Shown here piece by piece: positions 10,736 to 22,780 of a stretch of DNA of 64,000 nt. The notes below the pieces were generated by a model. The model had not been told where the DNA came from. It worked only from the letters and a program-made list of their open reading frames with translations, and did not search any database. Source of the stretch: Salvia splendens (lineage: Eukaryota; Streptophyta; Magnoliopsida; Lamiales; Lamiaceae); NCBI RefSeq assembly GCF_004379255.2, contig NC_056052.1:17082589-17146588 (forward strand), given 5' to 3'. Position 1 is the first letter of the stretch; each line of letters starts with the position of its first letter. Both the position numbers and the translations under genes were made by a program.

Positions 10736-11397
10736 TGTATTTATAGGCTTTAATTTCGTGCCCCATAATATGGCAAATATTTTAGCATGGTATGGTAAAT
10801 CTTAGAGACAAAGTTGGTAAAATCTATGCGCCGCGTTTTCCCAGCAAGCCGCTGCACTTTGTTCAACGGTCGCTGCAAATTGTCCCATAGCTTCTGCCTC
10901 TCGTTTCAGCGGTACCTGGCAATCATCCCGTAGCTACTAGATTTCCAGGAGTTGTCGTAGCGCACAACCTAGCGGTCGCTGGACGTGTTCTTCTTTTCAG
11001 CTTATCTTTTCCGAAGCGGACTGCTACTGCTTCAACGGCCTCTGGCTGGCTCGAATACTCCAGATTTCCATATTCAACTTTTTGTTATCTTTTTAGCCTC
11101 TATTTTGCACATTTATCACAAAACACGTCAAAATACCAAATAGATAAAATATGCAATTAATGGGCATGTAATGCAACTTTGATAGTCAAAATGGACCAAA
11201 TAATATGACCTTAAAATAGTGCAAAATCTGAGCGTATCACCACAATACAACTTATGCACCACGATTCTAAATCTCGGGATGAGAAAGGACAAAACTACTC
11301 ATTTTCTATATGTAGTGATACTTATTCATGACTAATTAAAGTGTAAAATACAAAATTTCATCCCCAAACTTCAAACTTGTGATGCCAATAAAAAAAA

Positions 11398-11730
11398 GGA
11401 TATTGGCACTAATATCATGGAAAATAATATTACGAACTTTATTCGAGTTTGTTATTTTTCACTGGTGAAAAAATATCATGATACAGATTATTTTTTCGTA
11501 ATTTCTCGTCAACAACTTCGAGAGCTTCAAGTTCTACAATCTTTGAGGATAGTTTTTTCTTGAAGCAACCCTCCAAAATTGTTCTTCAATCCATTAATAT
11601 AGTCAAAAATTTTCGCTGGTGGAAAATAGCATACGCAACTAAAGTTCGTGATATTATTTATCACGTTTAAAGTTTGTGGAAAAAATCCAACTTTTTGAAA
11701 GTTCTATGATAATAGGGGCCAATATCCCTT
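11398..11730. mobile_element. Small MITE with about 30-bp inverted ends
   Basis: The left end reads GGATATTGGCACTAATATCA and the right end, reverse complemented, GGGATATTGGCCCCTATTAT; the similarity extends some 30 bp. Both sides are flanked by A-runs, so the target duplication cannot be read. No coding capacity. The superfamily is uncertain. Confidence 0.55.
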
Positions 11731-12547
11731 AAAAAAGTCATTAAGTTATGAAATGCTTGATATCTCTGTGTTTCCTCTTGTCGTTGTGGGCTTAACAAGT
11801 TAGATTGTCAAACTGGTCCAGCTGGCCAATGTATGCCTTTTACCTGCGAATGCCGGGGTGAGTGGATCCAGTGGAAATTCAAACTGATCAACTTGACTTA
11901 ATCCCACCTTAAGTGCGCAAATGGAGGAACTCAGGGCTTTCAAAACCTTAACCCACAATACTATAGATTAGTAAAGGGAAGTAAGGATAGATCTCACAGA
12001 GATGATGTGTTCTACATTTGTTGAAGACAAAATGGGAATGGCTGCGGCCACGCTTTACAGGGTGGGTTAAGTTAAACTACTTGATTTAATGAACTGGGGG
12101 ACTAAATTAACTAAACTGATCCACTTGCTAAACAGAACTAAAATTTACTTGATCAACTCATACTATGGTTTCCGGAAATGGCAAAACAAAGTAAAAGCAA
12201 ACGAGTGTAAGTCTCATGCAAAACGTACAATAATGTAAACTTTTCCTAACAACTTCATCTTCCTCACAGAATCAAAAGAAAAACAGAGCATAATCAGATC
12301 TGAACATTTCCGAACACTTGTGACCTAACAATTTTAACGTAACAAACTTGTAATTTAAAATCTGCCCTAAGAATTAAACTGCATCTACGTAAACAAACCG
12401 CTAAGCCATAATCATGCAGAAATCAGAAATTGACTACCAGATCTACAACTTCCGAAGCTAAATCAGACTTTATCACACCTTCAATCAACATAAACCTACT
12501 GAGATCTACTCTACCATACCACAAACGACCAGATCTAAACATCTTAA

Positions 12548-14858
12548 TGTTAGGTTTGGTATACTGAAAACTCTATAATCCACTTTTAACCCGATTCAGT
12601 ATTATTCGAGCAGTATCGCACGAATAGGATCAGTATATTATTACATTGTGTTCGCTTGTGCATTTATAAGATGTTTTATAAACATTTAAATGTATAAGAA
12701 GTAAACAAAGTCTAAGTCTTTTTCTTAGTAGACTGGTTGTGGGCATCGTCCACTTTAAGGTAACACAGTCGGTTCTATGCAATGCTTTACAAAAGAAAAA
12801 GAAGAATTTCACAACCCAGATAGGCTTAGACTACCTATCGTGAAAGATTGCAATGTCAGTCTGATTATTTCTAAGCCTTTCTGAAATAAGATGACGTTGG
12901 TGTGGTATAGCACTGAATGGATTTAATAGCAAGACATGTCTTTATGCTATCTACTGAAAGACTAGGTCTTTATAAAATACTATTTCTTAATCTACATACG
13001 TTAACATTGAGCATACAATATTGATTATGCCCTACTTTGACTTATCAAATGGTGCGGGTTTTTTGCAACCCAATAATCCTGATATATTTCGGTAGTGGTG
13101 ATTAATATCTAGCGGTGCTAGGATTGCTATTATATTGAATCGAGCGCGAGGTGAGTCTCGTTTGATAATGTCCTCAAGAGGAGCTTGAACAAGGTTTTTA
13201 TTATTCGGAAACTGGCCAGTAGGAATTTAATTATTCCATGAATAATAAACAAGTGTTTCTTGCTAAGTCCACTCTTGGAATTAATAAGATGTTAATTAAT
13301 GAAGTTCATAGCAGACATTAATTAATTAATGGTCATTTATATCTTAAGCGCGAGAAATAAACAATAAACATAACAGAAACCCAGATTACTTGTAATTTCG
13401 AATTTGGATGGGCAGTGCAATATTACTTCTGTAGTGGCTGCTCGTAATATTCCAATGACTAAAGTCCCAATTTAGTACTTAACATATTGCGTTTTTTTAT
13501 TTTGGTCAAAAATAGTATCTTTTGAATTATTCGGTCCCTCACATTTGAAATCGGATCACATTTGGTCCATTTTGGACGGTTCCGTCAAATTTTTGACAGT
13601 TTTAATTACCGGGTCATAAATCCGTCAGTAATTCGTCACTAACTGGGAGAACCTGATCCGTCACTAATCAGTCACTAATTCATCACTAATCCGTCACAAA
13701 TCCGTCACTAATCCGTCACTAATCCGTCACTACGTACACATGCATAAAATTAGTATTTGTAAAGTATATAAATATAGGTATTTACTTTATTAGACTTTAT
13801 AATTAAATGAAAATGTATGTAATTGTGTACTTATAGAAAAAGAGCCAAATTTTATTAGGCTACATATAGAAACATGTAAATACGTGTCCGTCGATTTTCA
13901 AAAATTAAATGTAGAAGTACTACTTTTTGGTACCACTTAATATTCTATATTTTAGTTAGTTAATATATTACTATTTAATTATCATTATTCTAATAATAGT
14001 ACTTTCATGCCTCAATTTCCTCCTAATTTATGTAACTTACACGTAAATGAATAAAATAATAATTAGTGACGGATTAGTGACGGATCAGTTTCTCCCAGTT
14101 AGTGACATATTTGTGACGGATTTGTGACCCGGTAATTAAAACCGTAAAAAATTTGACGGAACCGTCCAAAATGGACCAAATATGATCCGATTTCAAATGT
14201 AAGGGACCGAATAATTCAAAAGATAATGTTTTGGACAAAAAAAAAACGCAATATGTTAAGGACCAAATTGAGACTTTAGTCTATTCCAATATAAGCTTAT
14301 ATTAAATTGTGGGTTCAATTTAATTAGTAAAAAGCTAATTGGGTGAGGCCATATCCAAAACCTTGCATAGATCCCTGACTGAGCCCAATATGAACTTAAT
14401 ATAAATAGGAGAATAAATGAGACAGAAATAACAATTAATTTCTCTATAGAAATTTTGTCCCTTCCTCTCTACAGAAGGAGACGTTTTTCTTCAGCTCTCC
14501 TCCGTGGGAATTTTTGTCTTCTTTATTCGAGTCCTAGTATTTTGATAAAAGCAGTCTACCCTGATATTGAGATATAGTCCAGGAACCAGTCAGAAGATCC
14601 GTGGTCTAGTATTGAAGATCGTCGTGGAGAAGGCGCGAACAATCGACGATTCTTTGGAGAATCAAATCGGTAACCCTAAACCGTAGAAATCATGTTTTAG
14701 GATTTATATTTTCTAAGCATGAATTATTTGCGTTCTAGCATGCAATTATCTGTTTAACATGTGAATTGATTAATCGTATAATCGGTCAAATAGATCCTTA
14801 TCTGATTTATTTATTTTGTACAAGTCTTCCGCTGTGCAAGGGGCACCAAACCCTAGCA
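12548..14858 (+). mobile_element. Nested solo LTR (copia-like, TGTTAGG...CTAGCA)
   Basis: Starts TGTTAGGTTTGG and ends ACCCTAGCA, with CTTAA on both sides (12543-12547 and 14859-14863). A TATA-like box (AATATAAATAGG) near 14398-14409 and leader-like sequence after it suggest plus orientation. Without the Mutator MITE inside it, it is about 1.48 kb. No internal sequence or primer site follows the right end, so it is a solo LTR. Assignment to copia is from the general look of the sequence only. Confidence 0.7.
13457..14281. mobile_element. Mutator-type MITE with long inverted repeats and 9-bp target duplication
   Basis: 825 bp. Ends read GACTAAAGTCCCAATTTAG and, reverse complemented, GACTAAAGTCTCAATTTGG; the inverted similarity continues for well over 200 bp on each side. 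Flanked by TATTCCAAT on both sides (13448-13456 and 14282-14290), a perfect 9-bp duplication as made by Mutator transposases. The inner part of each arm carries short repeats of CCGTCACTAAT. No coding sequence. Confidence 0.92.
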
Positions 14859-15624
14859 CTTAAAACCTTCTATTCAGATATCCTCAGCAATCGGACAAAA
14901 AATTGTAAACAGTTACTCAGATTCACCATAAGCGAGATCATGCACAAAGGAACTAAACACACTGATGTAAAAATGGAATTCATAACTTCAAAAGCTTCCA
15001 AAAACTACCAAGTCAATAAGCAACAAACAACCAAAAGTAAATTGTAGCAGACCGCCCACCCTTAAACTAAACTAGAACCAAAGTGCGTGCATGGCATAAA
15101 TCAGGAATATGAAGTAAAATGAGCTACCATTTCAGCCCTAGAAGAGAGCTGAATTCTTAAATGTGTCGTTGTATAAGTGCAATCCCCGTATGTGTCTCTC
15201 CCTACTCGCGCTGGGCTTCCTATTTATAGAGAGGCTTAGGGCTCTGATCCCTAGAGTACCGTCCTCTCGAAATGTCATTCCTGCCCTTGGCTTTTGGGGT
15301 GGAGTCTTTAGCTCCATCTTCTACATGGGAAACTTCTGCTGGCTCCGTTTGATTCTGATTTGATCAACTTGGCACTGCAGATTTTTTTTACTTCATTCCT
15401 TGATCCATTCGTCCGCCCAACTAATTCGTTCATTCTTTGAATATGGCAGAATTCACACACATCTGACTCACATTTGCACGTTAGATTACAGAATTTGGTG
15501 TATTTTCATCATAAAACACATGCATGAAACGAGCCTTATCAAGTTAGCACACGAAAACAACTAATTCCAATGGTAAACTTTTTTCTAAGTTTCTAATAAT
15601 TTAGAGTGTGAAGGATAGTTAATT

Positions 15625-15905
15625 AAAGAATAGTAAATTGTTCAACGCAGCCAATCTCACTCTTTATTCCACAAGCAAAAATCTCCAAAGGAATAAAACT
15701 TAGGCAAACAGTAGTTAAAAAAAATATCACTTTTCACTAAAAAAACACAAATATAATTGTAAAAGTTAAATGAAACGTAAATTGTTCAACGCCACCAATC
15801 ACACTCTTAATTCCACAAGCAAAAATCTCTATAGGAATAAAGATCAAGGCAAAGAGTAGTTAAAAAGAAAGACAAAAATCACTTTTCACTAATAAAAAAA
15901 CACAA
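15625..15905. repeat. Tandem duplication of about 145 bp
   Basis: The segment with 'taaattgttcaacg...ccacaagcaaaaatctc...cacttttcacta' occurs twice, at about 15630-15775 and 15777-15905, with point differences and small indels. AT-rich, no ORF. Bases 15547-15625 and 15906-16009 hold nothing I recognise. Confidence 0.75.
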
Positions 15906-16009
15906 AATAATTGTAAAAGTAAAATGAATAAAAAATTGTAAAAGTAAAAGACAAACAATACCATAAGAAACACAAAATAATTCGGGGTGTGTCTATGCAC
16001 TTTATTAAT

Positions 16010-16312
16010 CTAGCCTTTATTTGATTCCTTTCTGGTAATACAACAATTAAGCTCATTTCCAACACAAATATGGCAACACCACTGTAAAGGCGTGAATGGT
16101 AGCCCCGGAAAATCCCTGGTAATACACTGTTCACTCTCTTTATATCTTGTTCGGTAGCTCTGAAAATAAAACGTTGCACTTGGTACAAACCCGCCAGATA
16201 TTATGCGAGAATTGATAAACATCAGTGAAGGTGGTGAACCACTAACGACGAAAATTCCTGTTATAAGCTTTTCCCTTTTCTCCAAGACGTTAAAAACAAA
16301 CTCTTCTCTCAT
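16010..16312 (-). CDS. Unrecognised 100-residue ORF, duplicated in inverted form at 26.8 kb
   Basis: Starts at ATG 16312, the first Met outside the Athila-like LTR (an earlier Met would lie within the LTR). The start MREEFVFNVLEKREKLI is almost repeated by a 28-residue plus-strand frame at 26786-26872 (EEFVFKVLEKWEKLI). The remainder is Cys-rich near the end (CCHICVGNELNCC). The 16.3-25.9 kb retrotransposon sits 17 bp before the ATG, separating it from its upstream sequence at 25924-26105. I do not recognise the family. It may be a relic exon of a host gene or of another element. Confidence 0.4.
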   Translation of the reverse strand: MREEFVFNVLEKREKLITGIFVVSGSPPSLMFINSRIISGGFVPSATFYFQSYRTRYKESEQCITRDFPGLPFTPLQWCCHICVGNELNCCITRKESNKG

Positions 16313-16328
16313 TTTTGCCCCCTCACCT

Positions 16329-17775
16329 TGATGCATTTTTTATTAACACTATAAATACCTACAAGTATACAAAGTAGGAATAGTATCACTAAAGGTTAGT
16401 ACCGGATATCGATCACGGGAAAACAGACACAGACTGTCTATCCTCTATTAAAACTCAATTACTATTTGGAAAACCGAAAGATTTGGAAAATTTTGAAAAC
16501 AAAGAACAAATTAAAAGCAATAAACAACTAATTGCAAATAAATCACAGAGATAAAAGTATAGAGATAAGGGAATTCCAGGGATATGCGTTCACAATTATG
16601 GTTATACAAATTCCAACTATAATACCCTAGCACATTCTTACTTTGATAGAACGAGTCACCTAGCTTATGCTCATACGATGCAAACGTTGATTACAAACAT
16701 TAGGGTTTTCAATCCTAAATACGTAACTCCTAAAAGCTCCTAAGACCCTTGAAAAGTCATCACTCTCAATAAACAGTACCGTTTTAAAGGAAGCTAATTG
16801 TAGTGTCTATTAAGTGGATCTAACTCGTCAACCTCCTCTCACGATTATGTAGCAAGTTATATTAAATCATCACAGAATCTATCACTCAAACGTGAAGCAT
16901 TATCCATTAACTTAAGGAAGAAACAAAGTAAGAACAAAATGGATATTGAATAGAAAAAAGAATTATATAACCAAAGTCCTTACTAACACATCCCTAGAAT
17001 CCTATGAATTTAGTTATACATGATAGAATAATCTATACACATATTATAGGGAAGACGATGAAAACATAAGAAATAAAGCAAATAAAGCATAAGACAATGA
17101 ATTTAGTTACACATGATAGAATAATCTATACACATAAAACCCAAAGATTGAATCCTTGTAGCCTTGATGTAAACTTGAATCCTTCTTCAACCCCTTGCAC
17201 AATGAAGTTCTCTAGCTTTTAATCTCTGGAAAATATTTGGCAAAGAGAAGAATCCTTTTTGATGAAGCATTGGGAGGAATTTACAGGGAGAAAATTGCTC
17301 CTCTCAAATAAGGAAAAATGATGCAAAATATGGTAAATCTTGGAGAGAAAGTAGTGCAAAAACCGCTCGCCGCTTTTTCCCAGCGGGCCGCTGCACCTTA
17401 GCCAGTGGTCGCTGTGGGTTGGTCCGAGGCTTCTGACTCTTGGGCAGCGGTCGCTATGCTCTTCCCAGCGGTCGCTGGGCGTGTCTTGTTCTTCATGCAC
17501 AACTTTCCCGGAGGGGGCTGCTGCTGACTTAGCGGTCGTTGGGCGCCAACGGTCGCCGGCAGTGTTGCAGCAGGCCGCTGGACGTGCAAAACAACTCCAA
17601 ATTTCCAATTTCGCGTTTTGACTTCCTTTTTAGGCTCAAATATGCACATTTCTCATAAAATATGTCAAAATACCAAAATAGATAAAATATGCAAATAATA
17701 AACATGTAATGCAACTTTAATATTCAAAACGAACTAAATAATGGCCTTAAAACCGTGCAAAATCTGAGCATATCA
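16329..17775 (-). repeat. 3' LTR of the Athila-like element
   Basis: 1447 bp, plus-strand ends TGATGC and CATATCA. Besides the section missing from the 5' LTR, it has a duplicated 'gaatttagttacacatgatagaataatctatacacat' type segment near 17002-17137. The last base of the start sequence differs (TGATATGC against TGATACGC), so the two LTRs have diverged. Exact AGCGGTCGCT motifs lie at 17446-17455 and 17467-17476. Confidence 0.88.
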
Positions 17776-19540
17776 ACTTTCCCAGACTTACATTTTTGTT
17801 TGTCCCCGAACAAAACACAAAAGTCACAAGAATAGACACACGGAATGCACAAGGACTAGACGTCATAATTGCCTCAAAGTATGGAAAAGATAGATCAAGC
17901 ATGAATTAACGCAATCAAATCAAGCAAGGGTTATTAGTGCACTTTCATTACTAACTCGTGGAACACCTTGAATTCATGCACTCACATGTGACAAACTTCC
18001 AAAGATGGGAAGTGTTCTCTCACTCTCAAAGTGTATAAGGCAAAGTATTTAAACACTCAAATCATGCATCATGCAAAGTTTACCTTAGGCTTGCTCAAAG
18101 TCTAATCTCTCCTCTACTAGATGTGATTAAGCATCCAAAGTCCGAAAGATCTTAATTTTTTGTGATAATGTAGGCTCTTTGGTAGGTGAAGAATATTTGG
18201 CTAAAAAGTGACTTCAAAATAAAAATATTCCAAGTAGAATTAAAATGACTCCACGTTTCTAAAAACCCAAGACACTTTTAACACTTTATTTTTTTTTCTC
18301 CTTCAACTCACTTTCCAATCCTTTGATATTTCTTTCTCTTCACAACCTTTCTTTCTTTTCTTTTTCTTTTCTTTCTCATGAGCATCTTTTCTAGAACAAA
18401 CACATATTTTTGAATTTTTCTATTTCACAACTAGCACTTTTCTATCTTTAAGAACACTACTTTTTATAATTTCCACCTTATCTCTCCAATTCCTTTACAG
18501 AAGATAATAAATACTATACTAACTCAAGGAATTGTCCCCATTTATTTGGCTTCCAAAGAATAGACTTGAAGACTTAAAATTGGCTCCAAAGGGAAAAATT
18601 TAAGAGGGTCGAAAATTTGGGAATAAGAGTAGCTAAGAAAAGATGGCCTAACATCCTCCTAAATCAGTTTACACACTGTGTAAACCTAGGAAAACTAGGA
18701 GCAAGTTCTAGAAACATATACATGAATGCAGATAAATCACACATGAAAGAAATTAAGGCTCAAAATCTCACAAGGTATAAGCATGATTCGAGGCGAACAA
18801 GCAATTCACTAATCATGCACTTTTTCACCAAACCATCATATCAAAACGTTAAGACATACTAAAACAAAGATGAAAAGAACTTTATATCATTAGCAACTCG
18901 GTCTAATGTGTCCCTAAGCATGCGTGTTTCTAAGTTCTTCATGTTAAGTTCATGACATGGATTCACCTTTGGGATTTTTAACTCAAAAACTTTAACTAAA
19001 AACCTAAAACAAAAACCTAAACTCACGGTCCACCACTTCATTCCCCCAAACTTATTTACAACAAAGTGTAAAATAAGTTTGTAGAGTCGGTAGGGACGTG
19101 AGTAAACTACTAAGAAGAAAACATACCTTGAAATTTTTTGCGTAGTGGCTGGACGGGGCGAAAATTTGAAAAATTCGAAAAAATCGCTCTGGAAACTACA
19201 ATTGGGGAGCGGTCGCTGGGAGTCCTCCAGCGGTCGCTGCGATGAGTCAGAACCTTTCCAGTGGGTGGCCAGCGGGTCGCTGCGGGCTCTGCAGCGGTCT
19301 CTGGCGAGAGTCCAGAACCTGCGAAAATTTTCAATTAACACAAAAAAGAAATTAAACTAAAAAAGTACTTGAAAACTTAAGCCAAAATTGTCAAAACATA
19401 AAAATAAATTGTCTCAAAACAAAATAAAGATACAAAAGCTCATTTAAATTCATGGGCTTGACTTCTTTATTCTTGAGGAGGAGGGAAGCGAGCATTGAGG
19501 TCGTCGAATGCGCCAATAAGATAGGCGATGTCGCCACTCA
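17776..19540 (-). other. 3' noncoding region of the Athila-like element
   Basis: No gene. Next to the LTR is a purine run (minus-strand GGGAAAG before TGATATG) that would serve as polypurine tract. Pyrimidine-rich plus-strand stretches lie at 18290-18380. A GC-rich island at 19190-19320 holds two exact AGCGGTCGCT motifs. Confidence 0.6.
19195..19320. promoter_or_regulatory. Cluster of AGCGGTCGCT dyad motifs, internal
   Basis: Exact copies at 19208-19217 and 19229-19238, with variants such as AGCGGGTCGCTG and AGCGGTCTCTGG after them, in a GC-rich island within AT-rich sequence. It resembles the LTR islands at 17360-17590 and 25545-25740. The function is unknown. Confidence 0.5.
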
Positions 19541-19549
19541 TGGTTTGGC

Positions 19550-20982
19550 GCTCTGCTCGAGCCTCAGCGGCCATCCTTTGGAGCTCGGCGATTTGTTGAC
19601 GTTGGTGAACATCCTCTAACCGTTGATGCTCCCAAAAGTTTTACTACGCGTCCGCCACTCGCCTTGTGCCGCCCATCCTTGGCGGTTGAAGGCGTTATCT
19701 TGTTGTTGCTCCGCCCATCTATTGTCCCAAGTGTTGGACATATTTTGCATGTAGGAGAACATATCTCCAAATTGGGCGGAGGTGTTGGTTTAAAACTCTT
19801 CATTGGCATTAGGCTTTCCATGACGGGGGTTGGCTCTAGCGCGACGGCGGTGGGCTTCTACTTCCTCCTCTTCCTCTTCTTCATCTTGTTGTGGTGGCGG
19901 CGCCCCACTCCCTTGAGCTTGTGAATGCTCCACCTCCTCATGATAATATTCGATGGCATCGAAGGCGGGGTCTTCTTCGGGATCGAAGGCGGGGATGCGG
20001 GAAGGATTGTTCCTCCTCCTAAACTCCCCATTAACAGGGTTGGCCTCGATGACTATTCAGTGGGTGGGAGTGTTGAGCTTCCAATTAACTTGATTTTCCC
20101 ATGTGTCGAATGGGAAAGTGATCCCTATCCATGTGCAAGAAGAATGCTTGACTGCTAGAATCGGTCTTCAAGAGCCCCATCGAGAAGAGCACCTCGTAAG
20201 TGATGAATCTCTCTCTCATATCCTCGGCGAACCCCGCGGTCGAGATGCCAAGATGTTCGGGAAGCGCTGTGATCAATCCCCCACAACAAATAACACCCCC
20301 GTCTTTCTTGAAAATCCGGTCAACGTAGAGAGTGAAGAGGATTCCAAAGTTGAAACCCCTTTTGGTGAGAAGACACCACATGGCGTTGAGCTCGGTTTGG
20401 GACACACTCCCACCATCTATTCTTGCAAACATTAATTGATTCATGGCCCGATGGAGGTACCTCAAAACGGGGTTGCGGATGGATGAGGACTTGGCGTAGC
20501 CCGGCTCATGGTCTTCCCCTTCTGTAGTCATCGCACCCCAAACGTCGGAGTAATCATAATCGATCTCTTCATCGGGGTTGGGGTCGAAGCAATGAAACAC
20601 CGCACAAAGGTCCTCCATGGTTAGAGAATGGTTGTGGTTGCCAAGACGGAAGTCGATGCTCTCGGGGGGTGCGGGAGCGGCGGTTCTTGTGCACCTTGAG
20701 CGTGCTTAGGAACTCTAGAGTGAGTCTCCTATATGATGGTCATCTCCCTTGAAACATGTGGATAAGACCATTCCCTTCCCCGACATTGCACAACGCCCAA
20801 AAATCATCTAAGATCCCCAAATTATCAAGGGGAAGCTCGATGGGGTATTGCGAGGGTGCCGTTTCTCTTGCCGAAACTTTCTTCCACATTACCTTTTGCT
20901 CGTCCGCCGGAATGCTAACTCCGTAGCTCTTCGCATTCTCGTCCTTTCCTCTTGTTGTCATTGTCCTACAAAAGAAAACCAA
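19550..20982 (-). pseudogene. ORF1-like remnant in the Athila env position
   Basis: Two frames, 20982-20740 (MTTRGKDENAKSYGVSIP start region) and 20618-20085, together resemble the plant-specific ORF downstream of pol in Athila. The second holds FNFGILFTLYVDRIFKKDGG and ICCGGLITALPEHLGI, which fits the 'CCGG-ITxxxEHLG' pattern of the Athila ORF-1 family. The stretch between them, and that down to about 19550, has stops and shifts. The role of this family is not known to me; an envelope-like function has been suggested for its position, but nothing here shows membrane segments. Confidence 0.6.
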
Positions 20983-22023
20983 ACTCTAAAAAGAGCACCA
21001 AATAATAGACAAACAAGGGTTCCCCAAACTTGCACTCAACTTAAGCTTACATCAACAATCAACAAAGATGTGCAAGTTCATATCAAAGAAGCATCCTAAA
21101 TTGTAGCATGTGATCATGTAAAACAAAACCAACAATTTAGAACACAAAAATCCATCCCCCAACGTGAACTCATCCCCCATGCATAGACGTATCAACATAA
21201 TTAAACACAAATCAACAATATCTTTAACTACACATGTATTGCAATTCATGGAAGTAATAATAGCCTCACAATGATATGAACATGATCACAACATATAAAC
21301 AACTAAGAACAAGAGGGTATTCACCAGCAAAAACCAAAAAAATCACCACCCTAGGCAAAATCTAACCATGAAAAACAAGTAGAAACATCATAATAATCAT
21401 CCTCCATACTAAAACATGCTTTTCAACCGAACAATTCATCAAGAAAGAGCAAATTCCATGGAAGAATTCAATCTAAACTCAGAAATTAAGAGTAGGATTC
21501 ATGCCTTGAATTGGAGAGAATTTGGACGATGAAAGCTTAAAATTCGGAATGGAATGGAAGAATGAGAGTGTGGGTGTGTGAATTTGGTGATGTTTTATAG
21601 TTGGGGTCACGTGCAAGGGAGAATTGGAGAAGATGGTGGAAAAAAGGTGAGAAAACTCACCTTAAATAGGCGAAAACGCATTCTGCCTCTTCCGTGGCGA
21701 CCGCTGCGCGTGTTGCAAAAACGACGCATCTCCAACGGGCCGCTGCGACCCGCACAACGGCCGCTCCAACCCGCCCTAGGACCGACCTGATACCTGCACA
21801 CGTGTACAAACGGTAGCGACCACCATGGATAGTGTAGCGGCCGCTACGAGTTAAATTTTTTTTATGTGCACAGAAAATGCACGAAAATTAAAGGAAAAAT
21901 AGAAAAACAAAACAAAAGGAAATTAAAGTAAAAACAAATTGGGTTGCCTCCCAATAAGCGCCTTTGTTTTAAAGTCGTTGGCTCGACTTGGAGTGACCCA
22001 ACTACGTGGGTGGATCAACGACT

Positions 22024-22780
22024 CTAGTGCTGAAAACAGCGAACGGGACCATTTTTGCAAATTTTTCTCCACCATTTGTATTTTCCATTCGAGGTCTTGA
22101 TCACATAAACTTCGGGGTCGGCTAGAGTTTGAGACTTCTTCTTGTCCTTCTTCTTCTTCTTAGATTCCTCCTGCAAGGGAGGTTTAGCATGCTTAGGCTT
22201 GTTCTTTTTAGGAACTTGAGGAAGAGTATTAACAATAAAAATAGAAGGGTTAGAAAGATCATCCCCTTCTAATGGCCTAAAAGGCTTAGACGTGTCGATC
22301 ATCATGACCGCCCTGCATTCACACTCTATCTTGGCTTGTTGCGCCTCTTCATACGTAAGCATCTTGCTCTCAATCTTGTAGGTGGAGCGGCTGTAGTTGT
22401 CTATAATTGTGATCTCGCCTCTACTTACATTAATAAGAGCTTTGCATGTGGATAGAAAATATTTGCCTAAGATTAGAGGTACATTTTTTTCTACTTTCAT
22501 ATCAAGAATAATGAACTCGGCAGGGAAGATGAAATCGTCTATCTTTACCAAGACATCCTCAATCATGCCCACTATTTTGATTGATGAGTTATCGGCCAAC
22601 CTTATGATTACATCCTACGTCTTGAGAGGCGCGATGTTGAGCTTTTCATAATATTTCAGCGACATGAGGTTGATGCTAGCCCCTATATCGCAAAGGGCCT
22701 TGTCTACTTTCCCTTCTCCAATTGAGCACCTAATGATGAACTGACTGGGATCTCTTTGCTTCACGGCCCTCTCCCATTGA
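22024..22780 (-). pseudogene. Athila-type aspartic protease region
   Basis: The active-site phrase CDIGASINLMSLKYY is read near 22710-22660, with the D-x-G-A catalytic core. An in-frame stop then interrupts (about 22616). The open frame from 22599 continues SIKIVGMIEDVLVKIDDF and VPLILGKYFLSTCKALI, the usual second half of the fold. The frame ends at 22024, after a Lys-rich stretch (KKKKKDKKKSQ), and no reverse transcriptase follows. The enzyme would have processed Gag-Pol; with the stop it is probably inactive. Confidence 0.75.

Larger units (their letters stand above)
8581..11239 (-). mobile_element. Athila-like Ty3/gypsy fragment: gag remnant, PBS and LTR
   Basis: Minus-strand remnant. 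The LTR is 9228-11239 (ends TGATGC and GTATCA on the plus strand). Next to it is a tRNA-Asp primer site (9205-9222), then a fragment of gag. The LTR is clearly the same family as that of the 16.3-25.9 kb element, as the whole leading 300 bp lines up by eye. Most of the internal region is missing and a chromovirus sits at its truncated side. The stretch 8986-9204 is untranslated leader with no gene. Confidence 0.8.
9228..11239 (-). repeat. Athila-like LTR with a nested insertion at its TATA region
   Basis: Total 2012 bp against 1257-1447 bp for the related LTRs further right. The excess is an insertion of about 575 bp between roughly 10160 and 10735, where related LTRs read 'ggaggaatttatag'. 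The GC-rich island at 10830-11050 contains an exact AGCGGTCGCT at 10971-10980 and several variants. Confidence 0.75.
11749..15541 (-). mobile_element. Solo LTR (tRNA-Asp gypsy family) with a nested LTR
   Basis: Begins TGAAATGC and ends CCTTATCA on the plus strand, flanked on both sides by AGTTA (11744-11748 and 15542-15546), a perfect 5-bp target duplication. Removing the nested LTR and its duplication leaves about 1477 bp, close to the two LTRs at 54.6 kb (1480 bp) and 57.8 kb (1487 bp), whose ends are the same (TGAAA...CTTATCA). A 'tatttatagagaggctt' TATA region near 15213-15229 matches 'ttttatagagaggctt' at 58952. With duplications at both edges and no internal region, it formed by LTR-LTR recombination. 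Confidence 0.85.

Noticed and set aside
17219..17714. Minus-strand frames over the GC-rich part of the Athila-like LTR
   Set aside because: They lie in the U3 region around the motif island, differ between the two LTRs, and have no recognisable domain.
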